From assembly GCA_944382025.1 (NCBI GenBank), contig CALWMQ010000205.1, forward strand, positions 1-10,239: 10,239 nt of DNA, in the 5' to 3' direction. Positions 1 to 5,977 of the stretch are shown here, in pieces. Every line of letters starts with the position of its first letter. Positions within the stretch are counted from its first letter, which is position 1. The notes below the pieces were generated by a model. It made no database searches and was not told where the DNA came from. It was given only the letters and a program-made list of their open reading frames with translations. Source of the DNA: an uncultured Clostridia bacterium (GTDB lineage Bacteria; Bacillota; Clostridia; Oscillospirales; Acutalibacteraceae). Both the position numbers and the translations under genes were made by a program.

Positions 1-2189
1 ATAACATCCATCTGCTGTTCCCGGGTCAGTTTAATGAAGTTGACCGCATAGCCGGACACCCGTATGGTGAGCTGGGGATATTTCTCAGGATGATCCATAG
101 CGTCCAGCAGCACTTCCCGGTTGAGAACATTAACATTGATATGGTGGCCGCCTTCGTTGAAGTAGCCGTCCATCAGACCTACCAGGTTGGCCTTGCGTTC
201 CTCCTCCTCGTGACCCAGGGCGCCGGGCACAATAGAGAAGGTATAGCTGATACCGTCCTCCGCGTAGTCATAAGGCAGTTTGGCGACCGACATCATGGAG
301 GCTACACACCCGTGGGAGTCCCTGCCGTGCATGGGATTGGCGCCTGGAGCGAAGGGCTCGCCTGCCTTGCGGCCATCAGGGGTGGAACCGGTTTTTTTGC
401 CGTACACCACATTGGAGGTGATGGTAAGAATCGACATGGTATGCACCGACTCACGGTAAGTTGGGCATTTTTTCAGCTTGCGCATGAACATTTTTACTAC
501 GTCCACCGCAATGTCGTCAACCCGAGGATCGTTGTTGCCGAATTTAGGGTAATCCCCCTCGATCTCGAAATCCACCGCCAAGCCGGTTTCATCCCGGATG
601 GGCCGGACCTTGGCGTATTTGATAGCCGCCAGAGAGTCGCATACCACCGACAGCCCCGCCGCGCCGCAGGCCATGGTCCGGTATACGTCGTTGTCGTGGA
701 GGGCCATCTGGATCTTTTCATAGCAGTATTTATCATGCATATAGTGGATAACGTTCAGGGTGTTGACATAGAGGGATGCCAGCCAGTCCAGGGTGGCGTC
801 AAACTTCTTCATCACATCGTCATAGTCCAGGTACTTGCCCCGGCAGGCCAACAGTTCAGGCCCGACCTGCACCCCGCTCTTTTCGTCCCGGCCTCCGTTG
901 ATGGCGTACAGCAGGGCCTTGGCCAGATTGGCCCGGGCGCCGAAAAACTGCATCTGCTTGCCGATGCGCATGGCGGATACGCAGCAGGCGATACCGTAGT
1001 CGTCCCCAAACTTCTTGCGCATGAGTTCATCACTCTCGTACTGGATGGAGCAGGTCTCTATGGACATTTTAGCGCAATATTTCTTGAAATTGTCCGGCAG
1101 CCGGGGACTCCACAGCACCGTCATGTTGGGTTCCGGCGCAGGGCCCAGGTTGGTCAGGGTATGGAGGAACCGGTAGGACATTTTAGTAACCATGTGGCGG
1201 CCATCGGTGGACAGGCCGCCAATGGATTCGGTAACCCATGTGGGATCGCCGCTGAACAGCTCGTCATAGGCAGGGGTACGCAGGAACCGGACCATACGCA
1301 GCTTCATGACAAAATGATCCACGAATTCCTGTATTTCGCTTTCGGTATACACCCCGTTGTCCAGATCCCGCTGGGCGTAAACGTCCAGGAAGGTGGAGAC
1401 CCGTCCCAATGACATAGCGGCGCCGTTTTGTTCCTTAACCGCGGCCAGATAGCCGAAATACAGCCATTGGATAGCCTCTTTGGTATCCCGGGCCGGTTGG
1501 GAGATATCATAGCCATAGGAAGCGGCCATCCGCTTAAGGGCTTCCAGAGCACGGATCTGCTCGGCCAGTTCCTCCCGCAGGCGGATCTCCCGGGAATCCA
1601 TCACCGGGTAATCCGCAGCATCCTTGGAGTGCTGTTTTTCCTGGATCAGATAATCCACCCCGTAGAGGGCGACCCGGCGGTAATCGCCGATAATCCGGCC
1701 CCGGCCATAGGCGTCCGGCAGGCCGGTGATCACCCCGGACTTCCGTGCCGCCCGCATCTGAGGCGTATACACATCAAATACCCCGTCATTGTGAGTCTTG
1801 CGGTATTTAAAAACTTCTTCCATCTTGGGATCCATTTCCCGGTGGTAGGCTTCCAGGGAATTCCGCACCATACGGATACCGCCAAAGGGCATGATAGCCC
1901 GGGTCAAAGGCGCCGCTGTTTGCAGTCCCACGATTTGTTCCTTTTCCTGATCAATATAGCCGGGTGCGTAAGCGTCAATACCGGAAATGGTATGGGTGTC
2001 GATATCGTACACGCCGCCCCGGGCGTGCTCTTCCTTGAGCAGAGCGGCCACCTCATCCCACAGCTCCCGTGTCCGCTGGGTGGGAGGCGCCAGAAAGCTC
2101 TCGTCGCCGTCGTAGGGGGTATAGTTGCGGGCGATAAAATCCCGGACATCCACCATTTTCTGCCAGCTGCCTGCCTTAAATTCTGTCAT
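1..2189 (-). CDS. pflB: Pyruvate formate-lyase (formate C-acetyltransferase), 3' end cut by window edge
   Basis: Glycyl-radical enzyme that converts pyruvate and CoA to acetyl-CoA and formate in the cytoplasm of fermenting anaerobes. 729 complete codons are visible. The family is about 740-760 residues, and the visible end matches the E. coli C-terminus (EQQ-DVI), so only about 8-12 residues are missing. The active-site cysteine pair is Cys402-Cys403 in GIACCVS (codons at 981-986), and the radical glycine is Gly713 in RVSGYAVNF (codon 51-53). Other matches to E. coli PflB by eye are RTMACGAAGLSV, FGNNDPRVDD, TPDGRKAGEPFAPGANPMHG and NLAG/NLVGLMDGYF. The ATG at 2189 follows AAAGGA at good spacing and gives the usual short N-terminus MTEFKAGSW. 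An activating radical-SAM enzyme (pflA) would be expected just beyond the left edge but is not seen. No frameshift or missing key residue. Identification is secure. Confidence 0.97.
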   Translation of the reverse strand, partial: MTEFKAGSWQKMVDVRDFIARNYTPYDGDESFLAPPTQRTRELWDEVAALLKEEHARGGVYDIDTHTISGIDAYAPGYIDQEKEQIVGLQTAAPLTRAIMPFGGIRMVRNSLEAYHREMDPKMEEVFKYRKTHNDGVFDVYTPQMRAARKSGVITGLPDAYGRGRIIGDYRRVALYGVDYLIQEKQHSKDAADYPVMDSREIRLREELAEQIRALEALKRMAASYGYDISQPARDTKEAIQWLYFGYLAAVKEQNGAAMSLGRVSTFLDVYAQRDLDNGVYTESEIQEFVDHFVMKLRMVRFLRTPAYDELFSGDPTWVTESIGGLSTDGRHMVTKMSYRFLHTLTNLGPAPEPNMTVLWSPRLPDNFKKYCAKMSIETCSIQYESDELMRKKFGDDYGIACCVSAMRIGKQMQFFGARANLAKALLYAINGGRDEKSGVQVGPELLACRGKYLDYDDVMKKFDATLDWLASLYVNTLNVIHYMHDKYCYEKIQMALHDNDVYRTMACGAAGLSVVCDSLAAIKYAKVRPIRDETGLAVDFEIEGDYPKFGNNDPRVDDIAVDVVKMFMRKLKKCPTYRESVHTMSILTITSNVVYGKKTGSTPDGRKAGEPFAPGANPMHGRDSHGCVASMMSVAKLPYDYAEDGISYTFSIVPGALGHEEEERKANLVGLMDGYFNEGGHHINVNVLNREVLLDAMDHPEKYPQLTIRVSGYAVNFIKLTREQQMDV

Positions 2190-2278
2190 TTTACCTGTTC
2201 CTTTCCACGCGTTGCCGGTCAGTGATCCGGAAGGCCTGCCTTACCGTCCGGCACAGCCTTCACTTCCGTTATGGTTTC

Positions 2279-2307
2279 AGTATACCAAAACCCATGGAAA
2301 GATACAA
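2279..2307 (-). promoter_or_regulatory. Probable sigma-A promoter of pflB (extended -10)
   Basis: Read on the minus strand: -35 TTGTAT (2302-2307), a 17-bp spacer, then -10 TATACT (2279-2284) preceded by TGG, which makes an extended -10. Transcription would start near 2272 and leave an ~80-nt leader before the pflB ATG. No convincing Rex or FNR palindrome overlaps it. Confidence 0.6.
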
Positions 2308-2328
2308 TGGAGCCGTCCCAGAATAAAT

Positions 2329-2345
2329 CATACCATTTCAGTATG
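2329..2345. promoter_or_regulatory. Short inverted repeat upstream of the pflB promoter
   Basis: CATAC-N7-GTATG lies about 20 bp upstream of the pflB -35 box, where an activator or repressor could bind. The arms are only 5 bp, so chance occurrence is plausible. I do not recognise it as a known operator. Confidence 0.2.
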
Positions 2346-2430
2346 TTTTTGTACGTTTTGCGACATACCGGGAGTAAGGGCCTTCTGGGCAGCGACAGGG
2401 TTGTGCCAGCCTGTAGTCTATAGGCGGCAT

Positions 2431-2454
2431 GAAAAAGACAGCGGTTTCCCGCTG
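2431..2454 (-). terminator. Intrinsic terminator between the MFS gene and pflB
   Basis: On the minus strand, CAGCGG-GAAA-CCGCTG (6-bp stem, GAAA tetraloop) is followed by TCTTTTTC. It lies downstream of the transporter gene and upstream of the pflB promoter, so it probably ends the transporter transcript and separates the two transcription units. Confidence 0.65.
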
Positions 2455-2477
2455 CCTTAGCTTATGGGGTTTTGCTA

Positions 2478-2652
2478 GATGAGGCAAGGGGCTCCGCCCC
2501 TCGACCCCGCCTCCCCTTGCGGTGCCCAAAACCGTCTCACGCCGCTTTCGCGGCTGCCGGTTTTGACCGCGGTGCCAACCCCTGCTCCCTGCTTCCCGCA
2601 CCGCGGGCGCTCGCAGGCGTTGCCTTTTGTAAAAGCCGGGCGGAAACTTCAT
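2478..2652 (-). repeat. Dispersed GC-rich intergenic repeat, copy 1 (inverted relative to copy 2)
   Basis: The reverse complement of this stretch aligns along its length with 9778-9951. I count by eye about 20 mismatches over a ~150-nt core beginning AAAAGGCAACGCCTGCGAG. Internal pairing potential includes CCGC-GAAA-GCGG, CCCGCGGTGCGGG, and GCAAGGGG with CCCCTTGC at one end, so the element could fold as RNA or single-stranded DNA. It lies between the transporter stop and the minus-strand terminator. There are no transposase genes and no clear target duplications. It resembles a small non-autonomous intergenic repeat; the family is not recognised. Confidence 0.8.
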
Positions 2653-2711
2653 GGGGTACAAGGTTTCTGAACGAGGTGCAGGGAAAATTTTCCGTAGGGA
2701 GATTCTGCCGG

Positions 2712-3950
2712 TTACTCCTTCCCACGCTGGGCTGAGCCGCGAAGGCAGACAAGCCCCAACAGTAACAGCAGGGGAAACGCCATTCCCGCCAGTAGCCCGG
2801 CCCGTAGGCCCCACTGTTCCGGGGACTGGGCACCGACCAAAACATGAGACAGCCAGGAGGCGTTCTCAGTCCCATCGGATACCAGGCCGGCCAGCCAAGG
2901 CCCTAACGCTCCCCCCATATCCCCGGCCAGGGCCAGCAAGGCGAACAGGGTAGTACCGCCCTTTGGGAAATATCCGGAGGACAAGCTGATGGTGCCAGGC
3001 CACATAAGGCTGACCGACAACCCGCATAAGGCACATCCCAGCAGCGCCAGCACCGGCACTGGTACAAACACCGTAACCCCATAGCAGCACAGGCACAGGA
3101 TAGTAGATGCCAGCAGCGCTTTTTTTAAAGGGAGGCGCTGCCCCAGCATCCCATAAGCGGTACGTCCCACCCCCATAAATACCCCAAACAGGCAGGGACC
3201 CAGAAGATCCCCTATTACCTTAGGCACGCCCAGTCCCTTTTCCGCGAACAGGGAGGACCATTGGGACATCACCAGCTCCGAAGCGCCGGAACAAGCCATC
3301 ATTAAAAGGGCTACTAAAAACAGCCGGGAAGAAAACAGGAATTTCAGCGGTGTTTTTTCCTCTTCCGGTACCACTGGGGGCAGGGGTACCCGGATAACCC
3401 GGAAGAGGTTGATCAAAGGCACCAGGGCCCACGCGATAGGATAGACCCACCACAGCCCGGTACCGGTTATCTGAACCAGCATAGCGGTTACCAGCACCAC
3501 CCCCACCTGGCCCCAGGAGTAAAAGGAATGGAGCAGGCTCATAGAGGAGGCCTTAGCTTCACTGGGCAAGGCGTCCACAATAGGGCTGCTAAGCACCTCG
3601 ATCAAACCGGCACCGGCGGAATAAATGACTACCGGTATGACCAGCCCCCAGTAAGGATCGGGCAATACCAGGGGAAGGATCCCCAACAGAACCAACCCTG
3701 TAAAAGCCAGGCTGTGAGCCAGCACCAGTGAAGCCCGATGACCGATCCGATCCACAAATTTGACGGATAAGGCATCCACCGTAAGTTGGACCCCGAAGGT
3801 CAGCAGTACCAGGCGTCCGATTTTCTCGAAAGAAATGCCGAAATCCTCTTGGAAGACTACAAAAAACAGCGGTGCCAGATTGACGATAATGGCTTGGACA
3901 ATGTAACCCCAATAACAAGCTGTTTTGGTTGTTTTATATGTGTACCGCAT
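2712..3950 (-). CDS. Major facilitator superfamily (MFS) transporter, substrate unknown
   Basis: 412-residue polytopic inner-membrane protein, the normal length for a 12-helix MFS permease. Hydrophobic segments run throughout, with a charged central loop near residues 195-205 (VPEEEKTPLK) separating two six-helix halves. The loop after TM2 has the MFS motif-A remnant KFVDRIGHR (about residues 64-72), and the equivalent place in the second half has GQRLPLKKAL. The glycine-rich GAGLIEVLSSPIVDALPSE helix recalls sugar-permease (FucP-like) MFS proteins, but that does not fix a substrate. I chose the ATG at 3950 because AAAGGTGG sits 8 nt upstream. A GTG at 3962 in the same frame would abut its own ribosome binding site. 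The gene is monocistronic as far as can be seen and is divergent from the hydrogenase operon. No function in pyruvate or H2 metabolism can be deduced. Confidence 0.9.
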   Translation of the reverse strand: MRYTYKTTKTACYWGYIVQAIIVNLAPLFFVVFQEDFGISFEKIGRLVLLTFGVQLTVDALSVKFVDRIGHRASLVLAHSLAFTGLVLLGILPLVLPDPYWGLVIPVVIYSAGAGLIEVLSSPIVDALPSEAKASSMSLLHSFYSWGQVGVVLVTAMLVQITGTGLWWVYPIAWALVPLINLFRVIRVPLPPVVPEEEKTPLKFLFSSRLFLVALLMMACSGASELVMSQWSSLFAEKGLGVPKVIGDLLGPCLFGVFMGVGRTAYGMLGQRLPLKKALLASTILCLCCYGVTVFVPVPVLALLGCALCGLSVSLMWPGTISLSSGYFPKGGTTLFALLALAGDMGGALGPWLAGLVSDGTENASWLSHVLVGAQSPEQWGLRAGLLAGMAFPLLLLLGLVCLRGSAQRGKE

Positions 3951-4010
3951 AGCGCGTCCCACCTTTCCATATAACCGGCCGGAACCGGATCCTTTTCCGC
4001 AACGTTTCAG

Positions 4011-4039
4011 ACAATACAGGAAATCCGACAGCCTGTCAA
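4011..4039 (-). promoter_or_regulatory. Probable promoter of the MFS gene
   Basis: On the minus strand: consensus -35 TTGACA (4034-4039), 17-bp spacer, -10 TATTGT (4011-4016). The -10 is imperfect but the spacing is ideal. The start would be near 4004, giving an ~55-nt leader to the ATG at 3950. Confidence 0.5.
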
Positions 4040-4055
4040 TGGGGGAAACCCCATT
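4038..4055. promoter_or_regulatory. Perfect inverted repeat touching the MFS promoter -35 box
   Basis: AATGGGG-GAAA-CCCCATT is a perfect 7-bp-arm palindrome whose left end overlaps the -35 hexamer at 4034-4039. This placement suits an operator for a regulator of the transporter. No nearby regulator gene is seen. As RNA it could also form a GAAA-loop hairpin, but no gene ends nearby on the plus strand. Confidence 0.4.
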
Positions 4056-4120
4056 TTGTGTAAAAAAGACGAATTCCCCGGCGGTTTTCTCCCCGTCCGG
4101 ATACCAAAACCAGAGAAATA

Positions 4121-4138
4121 TTGTTAATTGTTTGACAA
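4121..4138 (+). promoter_or_regulatory. Candidate Rex (NADH/NAD+ redox repressor) operator
   Basis: TTGTTAATTGTTTGACAA matches the Gram-positive Rex consensus TTGTTAA-N4-TTAACAA with one mismatch in the right half-site. Rex is known in clostridia to repress NADH-reoxidising fermentation genes, including hydrogenases, until NADH rises, so the site fits the operon that follows. It is centred about 60 bp upstream of the best -35 box (4188). An alternative, weaker promoter starting inside the site (TTGTTA 4121-4126, 17 bp, GATAAA 4144-4149) would be directly blocked by it. Confidence 0.55.
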
Positions 4139-4187
4139 ATACGGATAAAAATTTTCCTCAAATCATCGGTTTGTTTGGTTTTTCACA

Positions 4188-4216
4188 TTGCAAAATTCCT
4201 AAATATCCAGTATAAT
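4188..4216 (+). promoter_or_regulatory. Promoter of the hydrogenase operon
   Basis: -35 TTGCAA (4188-4193), 17-bp spacer, perfect -10 TATAAT (4211-4216). Start expected near 4223, about 230 nt before the first hydrogenase gene. The intervening leader carries the hairpins described below. Confidence 0.7.
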
Positions 4217-4243
4217 AGGGACGTTAAACTCATTTTTCTGGCA

Positions 4244-4276
4244 GCGGGAGGAAAATGCCTCATTTTTCCCTCCCGC
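4244..4276 (+). promoter_or_regulatory. Leader hairpin 1 of the hydrogenase mRNA
   Basis: GCGGGAGGAAAATG (4244-4257) pairs with 4261-4276 across a CCT loop, forming a 14-bp stem with a 2-nt bulge on the 3' side. No T-run follows, so it is not a terminator. The 5' arm contains GGGAGG and an ATG and would hide them. The 3' end (CCGCCT, 4273-4278) repeats the sequence of the downstream terminator's 5' arm (4321-4326), so it could instead pair with that terminator's 3' arm. This is the architecture expected of a switch. Confidence 0.55.
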
Positions 4277-4332
4277 CTTGTCCTCCGGCTTTGGTTCGCC
4301 CTTCCCCGGCATCCCACCAGCCGCCTGATTGA
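4255..4332 (+). CDS. Possible proline-rich leader peptide (25 aa) in the hydrogenase leader
   Basis: An ATG in the leader opens 25 codons and ends with TGA at 4330-4332, inside the loop of the terminator hairpin at 4320-4346. Nine of the 25 residues are proline (Pro-Pro at 7-8, 10-11 and 23-24), and the peptide ends Gln-Pro-Pro-Asp-stop. Its ribosome binding site GGGAGG lies only 3 nt from the ATG, which is short, and both are inside hairpin 1. Consecutive prolines, especially Pro-Pro-Asp, are known to slow ribosomes without EF-P. A ribosome paused at the last codons would cover the terminator's 5' arm. Proline richness could also be an accident of CCN-rich DNA, and no homologue can be checked here, so this is a hypothesis. 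Confidence 0.3.
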   Translation: MPHFSLPPCPPALVRPSPASHQPPD

Positions 4333-4346
4333 GAGGCGGCGTTTTT
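4320..4346 (+). terminator. Promoter-proximal terminator (putative attenuator) in the hydrogenase leader
   Basis: GCCGCCT (4320-4326), loop GATTGAG, AGGCGGC (4334-4340), then G and TTTTT (4342-4346). This is a 7-bp GC-rich stem with a short T-run. It lies about 100 nt after the predicted start site and about 105 nt before the first hydrogenase gene. No established plus-strand gene lies upstream for it to terminate, so conditional termination of the operon is the natural reading. A second pairing of CCAG (4317-4320) and CCCGG (near 4305-4309) with CTGG (4347-4350) and CCGGG (4351-4355) could enclose it. Confidence 0.55.
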
Positions 4347-4452
4347 CTGGCCGGGATATGACGATTCTTAACGAAAACTGGCGGAACACTGCTGACTGGG
4401 GCCGGTATGGGTTTCGGAAATAGGAGATATTTCATAAGGAGGAAACGGCAAC

Positions 4453-4950
4453 ATGCAAAAAAAAATCAGCACCCTTCCCTTCAAGGGCACGCCTGAACAG
4501 GCCCAGCGGCTGCAGCAGGTCATTGACGCCAACAAAAGCGATCCCAGCAAGCTCATGGGCGTCATGCAGGAAGCCCAGGGAATCTATGGGTATCTGCCCA
4601 TGGAGGTGCAGCAGATGATCGCGGACGGGATGGGGGTCCCACTGGAAAAGGTTTACGGCGTGGCCACTTTCTACGCCCAGTTCGCCCTCTCTCCCAAAGG
4701 CGTGTACAACGTGTCGGTCTGCCTCGGCACCGCCTGCTATGTTAAAGGCTCCGGCGACCTGTTCAACAAGCTCAGCGAAACCCTGGGCATCGGGGCGGAT
4801 GAATGCACGGAGGATGGGAAATTCTCCCTCACCGCCTGCCGCTGCATCGGCGCCTGCGGCCTGGCCCCTGTTCTGACTGTCAATGACGATGTGTACGGCC
4901 GTCTGACGGTGGATGATATTCCCGGCATCCTGGCCAAATATAACGATTGA
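4453..4950 (+). CDS. hydC: NAD-linked [FeFe]-hydrogenase, NuoE-like [2Fe-2S] subunit
   Basis: 165-residue homologue of the 24-kDa (NuoE) subunit of complex I, the usual length for HydC of multisubunit hydrogenases. It has an N-terminal helical region (about residues 12-75, including GIYGYLP and GVATFYAQF). A thioredoxin-like fold then binds one [2Fe-2S] cluster through Cys90-x4-Cys95 (CLGTAC) and Cys131-x3-Cys135 (CIGAC). Cys129 is an additional cysteine next to the second pair. The subunit works with the NuoF-like HydB in electron exchange with NADH. The start follows a perfect AAGGAGG at 4436-4442, 10 nt upstream. It is the first gene of the operon, and its stop lies 2 nt before the next ATG (a TTG even overlaps the stop). 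Family assignment is secure; the role in this complex is inferred from gene context. Confidence 0.93.
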   Translation: MQKKISTLPFKGTPEQAQRLQQVIDANKSDPSKLMGVMQEAQGIYGYLPMEVQQMIADGMGVPLEKVYGVATFYAQFALSPKGVYNVSVCLGTACYVKGSGDLFNKLSETLGIGADECTEDGKFSLTACRCIGACGLAPVLTVNDDVYGRLTVDDIPGILAKYND

Positions 4951-4952
4951 CT

Positions 4953-5501
4953 ATGCGGGAATTATCTCTCAATGTACTGGATATTGCTCAGAATTCCATC
5001 GCCGCAGGTGCTACCCTGATTACCATTAGGGTAACAGAGGAGTCCGCTGCTGACCGGCTGTCTATTACTGTGGAGGACAACGGCCGGGGCATGTCCCCGG
5101 AACAGCTCCAAAAAGTCCGGGATCCCTTCTACACCACCCGCACAACCCGCAAGGTAGGAATGGGAATCCCTTTGTTCCGGATGGCGGCGGAGATGACCGG
5201 CGGTTCCCTGGATATCCGGTCGGAGCTGGGGCAAGGTACCACTGTCATGGCGGTTTTCACCCTCTCCCACATCGACCGGATGCCTCTTGGAGACATCCAG
5301 GGTACCGTTACCGCCCTGATCCGGCTGAACCCCCAGCTGGATTTCCGGTACATCCAAACGGTGGACGGCGCTTCCTTTGAACTGGATACCCGGAAGCTGC
5401 GGGAGATCCTGGGGGACGTACCGTTGAACCAGCCCGATGTGATGGAATGGATCGGAGGATATCTTCGAGAAAATTTGGAGCCCCTGCGTTCCCAAGCGTA
5501 A
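4953..5501 (+). CDS. Stand-alone GHKL (histidine-kinase-type) ATPase of the hydrogenase operon
   Basis: 182-residue protein whose first ~105 residues form a histidine-kinase/gyrase/Hsp90-type ATP-binding domain. The N-box is LDIAQNS (residues 9-15, Asn14), the G1 box is DNGRGM (42-47), the G2 box is VGMGIPLF (68-75), and the G3-like segment is GQGTT (93-97). There is no phospho-acceptor histidine/dimerisation domain, sensor or membrane segment before it. A ~75-residue C-terminal part (about 108-182) is not recognised. I chose ATG 4953 because MRELSLNVLDIAQNS is the natural start. TTG 4947 overlaps the upstream stop and would add two residues. No good ribosome binding site precedes it, which suggests translational coupling to hydC. 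Similar ATPase genes occur in some clostridial hydrogenase operons (from memory, hydE of Acetobacterium woodii), with no established function. It could be an anti-sigma-like kinase or an assembly ATPase. Confidence 0.85.
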   Translation: MRELSLNVLDIAQNSIAAGATLITIRVTEESAADRLSITVEDNGRGMSPEQLQKVRDPFYTTRTTRKVGMGIPLFRMAAEMTGGSLDIRSELGQGTTVMAVFTLSHIDRMPLGDIQGTVTALIRLNPQLDFRYIQTVDGASFELDTRKLREILGDVPLNQPDVMEWIGGYLRENLEPLRSQA

Positions 5502-5537
5502 ACCCCATTTTTACCTGATAATAAGGAGGTATATTCC

Positions 5538-5909
5538 ATGAAAACCATTGCGGAACTGCAGGCCATCCGGGATAAGGCCCGGGAAAAAATGGCCGTCAGA
5601 GAAGGCGACAGCGACAATATCCGCGTTATTGTAGGTATGGCTACCTGCGGGATCGCCGCCGGTGCCCGCCCTGTGCTGAACGCGTTTGTGGACGAGGTGG
5701 CCAAACGCCACCTGAATAATGTGACCGTCACCCAGACTGGCTGTATCGGTATGTGCCAGTTCGAGCCGATTGTCGAGGTGCTGGTTCCCGGAAAGGAAAA
5801 GGTTACATACGGCAAGGTCACCCCGGAAAAGGTGGCCAAGATCATCACCGACCACCTGGTCAACGGCAGCCCCGTGGCGGAATACACTGTAGGCAACCTG
5901 ATGAAATAA
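5538..5909 (+). CDS. Small thioredoxin-fold [2Fe-2S] ferredoxin-like hydrogenase accessory protein
   Basis: 123-residue protein resembling the C-terminal thioredoxin-like ferredoxin domain of NuoE and the N-terminal domain of HydB. Seen: a helical N-terminus (residues 1-25), GMATCGIAAGARP with Cys37, then TGCIGMCQFEP with Cys69-x3-Cys73, and the usual VEVLVPGKEKVTYGKVTPE strand-turn segment. Only three cysteines are present. The first cysteine of the usual C-x4-C pair is a valine (about position 32), so either the cluster has a non-cysteine ligand or none is bound. A perfect AAGGAGGT at 5523-5530 lies 7 nt before the ATG, suggesting strong translation. By size and operon position it may correspond to the small HydD subunit of tetrameric hydrogenases such as that of Acetobacterium woodii. 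I infer this from memory of gene order and leave the symbol blank. Confidence 0.85.
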   Translation: MKTIAELQAIRDKAREKMAVREGDSDNIRVIVGMATCGIAAGARPVLNAFVDEVAKRHLNNVTVTQTGCIGMCQFEPIVEVLVPGKEKVTYGKVTPEKVAKIITDHLVNGSPVAEYTVGNLMK

Positions 5910-5977
5910 CGACCGGCCCGCCCGGTTTTTCCTTGGCAAACAGACCCATATCATTCTGAGAAAGGTATGTGAATCCT

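Noticed and set aside
90..2225. Long plus-strand open frames (90-1412 and 1428-2225) opposite pflB
   Set aside because: They are antisense to a fully conserved pflB and have no recognisable domains. They arise from GC-rich codon use in the real gene.
2338..2814. Open frame over repeat copy 1, similar to one over copy 2 (9597-10010, plus); shared stretch begins KRQRLR and includes RGGGVEG
   Set aside because: The similarity is explained by the nucleotide repeat itself. Both strands are open, the frames run through terminators and the 3' end of the transporter gene, and the composition is Arg/Gly/Pro-rich as expected of translated GC-rich noncoding DNA.
3948..3962. GTG at 3962 as start of the MFS gene
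   Set aside because: The purine-rich ribosome binding site directly abuts this GTG but is properly spaced (8 nt) from the ATG at 3950.
4132..4160. TTGACA at 4132-4137 as a -35 box for the hydrogenase operon
   Set aside because: No -10-like sequence is found 16-18 bp downstream (TCCTCA). The TTGCAA/TATAAT pair at 4188-4216 is far better.
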